Made by a program: the position numbers and the translations under genes
Assembly (NCBI GenBank): GCA_036556825.1
Contig: DATBIR010000023.1
Coordinates: forward strand, 16,795 to 80,794
Origin: JAJKJG01 sp036556825
Lineage (GTDB): Bacteria; Pseudomonadota; Alphaproteobacteria; Rhizobiales; Beijerinckiaceae
Length of the DNA: 64,000 bases
Direction: 5' to 3'
The notes under the pieces: generated by a model
What the model saw: the letters and a program-made list of their open reading frames with translations, nothing else
The model's database searches: none
Told to the model about the DNA's origin: nothing
In this document: one piece after another, positions 59,396 to 64,000 of the stretch
Numbering within the stretch: the first letter of the stretch is position 1
How the letters are laid out: every line of letters begins with the position of its first letter

Positions 59396-60343
59396 TTACT
59401 GACCTTCGCGTCGGCGACCGAAATCTGGCTCGGCCGTCTCCTGCCCGACCGAGATGATGCCGCGGCGGATGTCGCGCGTGCGCGCGAACAGGTTGAACAG
59501 CGCCTCGCCGTCGCCCCAGCGAATGGCGCGGGCCAGCGCCGCGATATCCTCGTTGAAGCGTCCGAGCATCTCGAGGACCGCTTCCCTGTTGTGCAGGAAA
59601 ACGTCGCGCCACATGGTCGGATCGGAAGCGGCGATGCGCGTGAAGTCGCGAAAGCCGCCGGCCGAGAACTTGATCACCTCCGACTGCGTGACCTCCTCCA
59701 GATCGGCCGCGGTGCCAACGATGTTGAAGGCGATCAGGTGCGGCACGTGGCTCGTGATGGCGAGCACGAGGTCGTGGTGGTGCGGCGTCATCACCTCGAC
59801 GTTGGAGCCGAGCGCCTCCCAGAAGACGCGCAGGCGCGCTACCGCGTCCGCATCGGCTCCGTCCGGCGGTGTCAGAATGCACCAGCGATTGAGGAACAGC
59901 GTCGCGAAGCCGGCATCCGGCCCGGAATGCTCGGTGCCGGCGACCGGATGCGCCGGCACGAAGCTGACGTCCGCGGGCAGGTGCGGTTGCACCTGCGCGA
60001 TCGCCGCCGCCTTGACGGACCCGACATCGGATACGACGGCGCCGGGCGCGAGCGCCCCGGCCATTGCTTTCGCGACCTCGGCATAGGCGCCGAGCGGCAC
60101 GCACAGGACCACATGATCGGCGCCGGCGACGCCGGCGCCGAGTTCGGTCGTGGCCTCGTCGGCGAGTCCAAGGGCGCGCACGCGCTCGAGCACGGCTTCA
60201 TCCCGGTCGACGGCGACGATCGTGCGCGCCGCCCTGCGCGCCTTGACGGCTCGCGCAATCGACGAGCCGATCAGGCCGAAGCCAATGATCGCGAGGCGCT
60301 CGAACAGGGGCTTGTCGAGCGGGGGGCCGAGCCGCTCAGGCAT
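59396..60343 (-). CDS. tyrC: Prephenate/arogenate dehydrogenase
   Basis: A 315-residue NAD(P)-dependent dehydrogenase of tyrosine synthesis. The nucleotide-binding GFGLIGSSIA is near residue 20, and VPAHPVAGTEHSGP, TPPD, ITSHVPHLIAF and FRDFTRIAASDPTMW are family motifs. The neighbouring aminotransferase suggests the arogenate route, but substrate preference cannot be read. The start overlaps the hisC 3' end by eight bases. It is last in the chorismate mutase-hisC-tyrC operon. Confidence 0.93.
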   Translation of the reverse strand: MPERLGPPLDKPLFERLAIIGFGLIGSSIARAVKARRAARTIVAVDRDEAVLERVRALGLADEATTELGAGVAGADHVVLCVPLGAYAEVAKAMAGALAPGAVVSDVGSVKAAAIAQVQPHLPADVSFVPAHPVAGTEHSGPDAGFATLFLNRWCILTPPDGADADAVARLRVFWEALGSNVEVMTPHHHDLVLAITSHVPHLIAFNIVGTAADLEEVTQSEVIKFSAGGFRDFTRIAASDPTMWRDVFLHNREAVLEMLGRFNEDIAALARAIRWGDGEALFNLFARTRDIRRGIISVGQETAEPDFGRRREGQ

Positions 60344-61448
60344 GCGCGGTCGCCTTGGCGTGCAGGAAATCGCGCAGCGCCGCGACGACGAGACGGTTCG
60401 CGTCGGCGTCGCCGACGGTGAGCCGCAGCGCGCTCGGCAGACCATAGGCCTCGACGCGGCGCAGGATCAGCCCGCGCTGGGTCAGGAAGGCGTCGGCGTC
60501 CCTGGCGGTGCGGCCTGCCTCCGTTGGGAAGTGGACCAGCAGGAAATTGGCGACGCTCGGCGTGACCTTCAGGCCGAGCGCCTCGATCTCACGCGTGAGC
60601 CAAGCCAACCAGTGATCGTTGTGCGCAACCGCGGCAGCGACATGCGCATCGTCTTCCAGCGCCGCTACGCCCGCCGCGATGGCGAGAGCGTTGACGTTGA
60701 ACGGCCCGCGGATGCGATTGACCGCATCGGCCACGTGCGCCGGTGCGACCATCCAGCCGAGCCTCAGGCCGGCGAGGCCGTAGATCTTCGAGAAGGTACG
60801 CGTCATGACCACGTTGTCGCTCGTCGCGACGAGCTCGAGGCCAGACGCATAATCGTTGCGCCGCACATATTCGGCATAGGCAGCGTCGAGCACGAGCAGC
60901 GTGTACGGCGGCAGGGCGGCATGCAGGCGCTTGACCTCGTTGAACGGCAGATAGGTGCCGGTCGGGTTGTTGGGGTTGGCCAGGAACACGATCTTGGTGC
61001 GCGCCGTCACGCTGGCAAGGATCGCGTCGACGTCGGCCGTGTAATTCGTCTCGGAGGCGACCACGGGCGTGCCACCGGCCGCCAGGATGGCAATGCGGTA
61101 GACGAGAAAGCCATGCGTCGTGAACACGCCCTCGTCGCCGGGCCCGACATAGGCATAGGCGAGGAGCGACAGAAGGTCGTCCGATCCGGCGCCGCAGACG
61201 ATGCGGGCGGGATCAAGGCCGTATTTCGCCGCGATCGCCTCGCGCAAGGTCGTGGCACCGCCGTCGGGATAATGCTCGAGATGGGCCGCTCCCGCCCGCA
61301 CGGCCTCGATCGCCTTTGCCGACGCGCCGAGGGGCGTCTCGTTGGACGACAGTTTGTGGACCTTGGCGGCGCCTGGCGCATGGCTCCTGCCCGGCACGTA
61401 AGCCTCGATGGACGACACGCCGGGACGGGGGACGGGACGCGGAGACAT
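60336..61448 (-). CDS. hisC: Histidinol-phosphate / aromatic aminotransferase
   Basis: A 370-residue class II PLP aminotransferase: LSSNETPLGAS, YPDGGATTLREA, ANPNNPTGTYL, the PLP Lys in TRTFSKIYGLAGLRLGW and FNVNALA. Family knowledge: HisC acts in histidine synthesis, and copies beside tyrC often transaminate aromatic precursors such as prephenate or arogenate. The position between chorismate mutase and tyrC favours the aromatic role. AAGG precedes ATG 61448. Confidence 0.9.
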   Translation of the reverse strand: MSPRPVPRPGVSSIEAYVPGRSHAPGAAKVHKLSSNETPLGASAKAIEAVRAGAAHLEHYPDGGATTLREAIAAKYGLDPARIVCGAGSDDLLSLLAYAYVGPGDEGVFTTHGFLVYRIAILAAGGTPVVASETNYTADVDAILASVTARTKIVFLANPNNPTGTYLPFNEVKRLHAALPPYTLLVLDAAYAEYVRRNDYASGLELVATSDNVVMTRTFSKIYGLAGLRLGWMVAPAHVADAVNRIRGPFNVNALAIAAGVAALEDDAHVAAAVAHNDHWLAWLTREIEALGLKVTPSVANFLLVHFPTEAGRTARDADAFLTQRGLILRRVEAYGLPSALRLTVGDADANRLVVAALRDFLHAKATAHA

Positions 61449-61515
61449 CAACAGGCCTTTGCGGGAAAAACTGGAATTTATGAGCGAGCGGCGCCGGAGC
61501 ACTAGCGCAGCTTGC

Positions 61516-62349
61516 TCACGATTTCACGCGGAAACGTTCGGCATGGCTACCGATCTCGGTGAGGTCGCTGAGCTGGGCGCCGGCCTTGTCCAGGCTTTCG
61601 CGCAGCTCTTCGGGCGCAAGCGTGCCGGGCGCGGCGAGCAGGGCGGACAGGCCGCCGTTATGCCCGGCGCTGGCAATCACCTCTCCGTCCAGGCTGGCGA
61701 TGGCCTGGCGCGTGGTGTCTCGCCAGCGTTCGAACCGCGCCGCGTAGAGCACGACGTCGCGCACGGCGGCGTCGGCGAGGGGCTTCGAGATCACGAAAAC
61801 CGGGGTTCCGGCCGGGTGATCGGGCCGCTCGATGAAGGGCAAGCGGGCGATGACCTTCGGCCGCCCCTCCCCCGCCAGCTCGCGCCACCACGCCCCCGCC
61901 GAGGCACCCTGGTCGAGGCGAAAAATGCCGAGATCGCCGCGCGATTGCGCCACCGCGCGGATGACCGCCGCGGCGCTGGGATGCGGCTCGTAAGGCACCG
62001 TGAAGCCGAAATGGAAGCGGGCCGAGTCGCGCATCGGCGCGTCGCCGCCGGACACGTCGGCATGCACGCCGAACGGCGCCTGGACATAGGTGAAGGTGGC
62101 GATGATCACGCGCCAGATGCTCTCGGCCGTGTCGAGCGGCAGGAGCCCCCGGTGGCGCTCGGCCAGGGCGCGCATCATAGCCGCCTCCCGACCGGGCCTG
62201 AAGGCGGATCCGGATTCGGAAGTTTTTTTTACGGCGATGAGCCGGTCGATGATCTCGCCCCGCTCGATCAGCAGCCGGTGCATGTCCGCGTCGATGCGGT
62301 CGATTTCGGCGCGCAGATCGGCCAGGGGAGGCTGCTGAGGGTGCGTCAT
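61516..62349 (-). CDS. Chorismate mutase with uncharacterised C-terminal region
   Basis: A 277-residue protein. Residues about 8-95 are an AroQ-type chorismate mutase (LRAEIDRIDADMHRLLIERG, with Lys in IAVKK), converting chorismate to prephenate. The remaining 180 residues (YEPHPSAAAVIRAVAQSRGD, GIFRLDQ, PVFVISKPL) do not show the prephenate dehydratase active site or an obvious ACT domain. Such long chorismate mutases are usual in alphaproteobacteria. It is first in the operon with hisC and tyrC, and divergent from metX. Confidence 0.85.
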   Translation of the reverse strand: MTHPQQPPLADLRAEIDRIDADMHRLLIERGEIIDRLIAVKKTSESGSAFRPGREAAMMRALAERHRGLLPLDTAESIWRVIIATFTYVQAPFGVHADVSGGDAPMRDSARFHFGFTVPYEPHPSAAAVIRAVAQSRGDLGIFRLDQGASAGAWWRELAGEGRPKVIARLPFIERPDHPAGTPVFVISKPLADAAVRDVVLYAARFERWRDTTRQAIASLDGEVIASAGHNGGLSALLAAPGTLAPEELRESLDKAGAQLSDLTEIGSHAERFRVKS

Positions 62350-62481
62350 GGCTTGCGGCCGGTCCGGTGTTGCGGGATCGCCTGCGCGGCCCCGGGGGCC
62401 GGCGATGACGCTGTTTAGGAAGGGATGGGCGTAAAGGCTAGGGATACTTCGCAATTGACGGCTTGGGGCAATGGCACCCAT

Positions 62482-63672
62482 ATGCGCTTTAAGTTCCGTA
62501 TGACCCACGTCGCCAAAATCGCCACGGAGGCCCTCGGCCAGGCCGACGAGCCCTCCAGCCCCGTCGAACGGTTCGGTCCCGACGAACCCCTGCCGCTCGA
62601 CGCGGGTATCGCGCTGACGCCGTGGCAGATCGCCTACCAGACCTACGGCGAGCTCAACGCCGCGCGCTCCAACGCGATCCTCGTCTGCCACGCCCTGACC
62701 GGCGACCAGCATGTCGCCAGCCTCCACCCGGTCACCGGCAAATCCGGCTGGTGGGAGACCATGGTCGGACCCGGCAAGCCGATCGACACCCGCCGCTTTT
62801 TCGTGATCTGCGCCAACGTGGTCGGCGGCTGCATGGGCACGACCGGCCCCGCGTCGATCAACCCGGCGACGGCGCGGCCGTGGAGCGTCGATTTTCCGCT
62901 GGTCACCATCCGCGACATGGTGCGCGCCCAGGCCATGCTGCTCGACCGGCTCGGCATCGAAAGCCTGTTCAGCGTGATCGGCGGCTCGATGGGCGGCATG
63001 CAGGTGTTGCAGTGGGGCGCGAGCTATCCGGAACGCGTCTTTTCCGCCATTCCGATCGCCGCCGGGGCGCGCCATTCGGCCCAGAACATCGCCTTTCACG
63101 AGGTCGGCCGCCAGGCCGTGATGGCCGACCCGGAGTGGCGCGCGGGACGCTATCTCGAACAGGGCGCGCGCCCGGCCAAGGGCCTCGCGGTGGCCCGGAT
63201 GGGAGCCCACATCACCTATCTGTCGGAAACGGCGCTGCACACCAAATTCGGGCGCAAGTTTCAGGACCGCAGCGCCCCGACCTTCACCTTCGACGCAGAC
63301 TTCCAGGTGGAAAGCTATCTGCGATACCAGGGCATCACCTTCGTCGAGCGCTTCGACGCCAACTCCTACCTCTACCTGACCAGGGCGATGGACTATTTCG
63401 ACCTCGCCGAGGAACACGGCGGCGTGCTGGCCGAGGCGTTTCGCGGCACGAAGACGCGCTTCTGCGTGATTTCCTTCACGTCCGACTGGCTGTTTCCGAC
63501 CGTCGAGTCGCGCGCCGTCGTGCATGCGCTCAACGCGTCGGGCGCGTCCGTCGGTTTCGTCGAGATCGAGAGCAGCAAGGGCCACGACGCCTTCCTGCTG
63601 CACGAGCCCGAGATGTTTGCGACGGTGCGCGGCTTCGTCGATGCGGCTGCGCGCGCACGGGGGATCACGTGA
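62482..63672 (+). CDS. metX: Homoserine O-acetyltransferase
   Basis: A 396-residue alpha/beta-hydrolase-fold enzyme that activates homoserine with acetyl-CoA for methionine synthesis. IAYQTYGELNA, CHALTGDQHVA, the nucleophile Ser in GGSMGGMQ, Asp in TSDWLFP and His in GHDAFL are all present. Homology starts near PVERFGPDEP, so the exact start is uncertain: ATG 62482 is used, with 62425 and 62500 also in frame and no clear ribosome-binding site for any. metW begins within its stop (GTGA). Confidence 0.93.
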   Translation: MRFKFRMTHVAKIATEALGQADEPSSPVERFGPDEPLPLDAGIALTPWQIAYQTYGELNAARSNAILVCHALTGDQHVASLHPVTGKSGWWETMVGPGKPIDTRRFFVICANVVGGCMGTTGPASINPATARPWSVDFPLVTIRDMVRAQAMLLDRLGIESLFSVIGGSMGGMQVLQWGASYPERVFSAIPIAAGARHSAQNIAFHEVGRQAVMADPEWRAGRYLEQGARPAKGLAVARMGAHITYLSETALHTKFGRKFQDRSAPTFTFDADFQVESYLRYQGITFVERFDANSYLYLTRAMDYFDLAEEHGGVLAEAFRGTKTRFCVISFTSDWLFPTVESRAVVHALNASGASVGFVEIESSKGHDAFLLHEPEMFATVRGFVDAAARARGIT

Positions 63673-64000
63673 GGGAGGGAGCAGCACCTTCCTCTGTGCA
63701 GGCAGGATCCGGGGCTGACGCGCGCAGCGAGCAGCCGCCGGCCGATGAGACCGGCAATACGTCCTCATCGATCAGGATGAACGGGGCCCCTCCCCTCTCC
63801 GCATCTCCCCCGCAAGGCGGGAGAGAGCAGGCAGCCGCCCCGCGCCTCGATCTTCTGCTCGTCGCCGACATGGTCGAGCCTGGCTCGCGCGTGCTCGACG
63901 TCGGCTGTGGCGACGGTTCGCTGCTCGCGCTGTTGCGCGACCGGCGCAGCGTCGACGGCCGCGGCATCGAGCTGTCGCGCGAGGGCGTCAGCCAGTCCAT
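63669..64000 (+). CDS. metW: MetW-like methyltransferase, cut by window end
   Basis: The reading frame opens at GTG 63669, overlapping the metX stop by four bases, and stays open to the window end. The recognisable part starts with RLDLLLVADMVEPGSRVLDV, GCGDGSLL (SAM-binding) and IELSREGV, as in MetW, which acts with MetX. Homologues begin near MetW residue RLDLL, so the first 55-60 codons, which contain a GC-rich hairpin, look like an N-terminal extension or untranslated repeat; a later start is possible, although no Met directly precedes the conserved part. Confidence 0.85.
   Translation, partial: MREGAAPSSVQAGSGADARSEQPPADETGNTSSSIRMNGAPPLSASPPQGGREQAAAPRLDLLLVADMVEPGSRVLDVGCGDGSLLALLRDRRSVDGRGIELSREGVSQS
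63804..63824 (+). repeat. GC-rich hairpin in the 5' end of metW
   Basis: TCTCCCCCGC (63804-63813) and GCGGGAGA (63817-63824) form an imperfect stem with loop AAG. It lies in the non-conserved N-terminal part of the metW frame and resembles the elements at 18695-18712 and 33605-33627. Confidence 0.45.

Noticed and set aside
62350..62481. Possible SAM-II type riboswitch upstream of metX
   Set aside because: Alphaproteobacterial metX genes often carry one, and GCGTAAAGGCTA is faintly similar, but the conserved pseudoknot elements could not be laid out. An Rfam covariance search would decide.
1..64000. CRISPR arrays, insertion sequences, prophage or integrated element
   Set aside because: No regularly spaced direct repeats, transposase, integrase, tRNA-linked att duplication or phage structural gene was seen.

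Overview
This window is a stretch of ordinary chromosome from an alphaproteobacterium, most likely of the order Hyphomicrobiales (Rhizobiales). The DNA is strongly GC-rich by eye (not counted). Typical alphaproteobacterial features are phaR with phaA-phaB, a DUF4167 gene directly after prfA-prmC, DUF1178, DUF2125 and DUF4142 proteins, a hisC-tyrC pair, a CpdR-like regulator beside hpt, and genes of the ethylmalonyl-CoA pathway. No rRNA, tRNA, CRISPR array, prophage block, transposase or replication origin was found by reading. Both ends cut a gene: mtgA on the left and metW on the right.

Layout. 0-7 kb: mtgA end, rpmF with a good terminator, an EAL phosphodiesterase with a degenerate GGDEF domain, then the polyhydroxybutyrate block phaR / phaA-phaB and an EamA exporter. 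7-14 kb: gloB and an acetyltransferase, a methyltransferase, accA, a lipoprotein L,D-transpeptidase, a TorF-type porin and a small M15-like peptidase. 14-19 kb: a gene-poor 0.7 kb gap, secA, a periplasmic peptidyl-prolyl isomerase and argJ. 20-28 kb: single housekeeping genes (SIMPL protein, mutT, comF, grxC, nitrilase, arfB, ubiG). 28-36 kb: lysC, ptsP-prfA-prmC and the DUF4167 gene. 36-43 kb: clpB among small, poorly characterised or stress-type genes. 43-50 kb: mcd, ccr and ecm, three signature enzymes of the ethylmalonyl-CoA pathway. 50-57 kb: a cystathionine-synthase-like gene, then cpdR-like/hpt/zinc-ribbon facing ftsE-ftsX-ydcF-plsC. 57-64 kb: chaC-like and DUF2125 genes, a chorismate mutase-hisC-tyrC operon, and metX-metW.

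Functional links. PhaA and PhaB make acetoacetyl-CoA and 3-hydroxybutyryl-CoA, which are also the first intermediates of the ethylmalonyl-CoA pathway; Ccr, Ecm and Mcd take crotonyl-CoA towards mesaconyl-CoA. The window therefore holds both the storage branch and the assimilation branch that share a C4-CoA pool. LysC and MetX/MetW belong to the aspartate-methionine pathway, and chorismate mutase/HisC/TyrC form a plausible tyrosine branch.

No clearly new multi-gene system is visible. The more unusual signals are non-coding: a dispersed intergenic repeat with a 15-base core in four places, one copy of which supplies the 3' end of a coding sequence; GC-rich hairpins lying in the 5' ends of prmC and metW and covering the argJ ribosome-binding site; paired inverted sites between ccr and ecm; TGC-rich dyads around phaR/phaA/phaB; an EcfG-type stress promoter in front of a glycine-zipper protein; and a small exported-protein gene that seems to be broken by one base.
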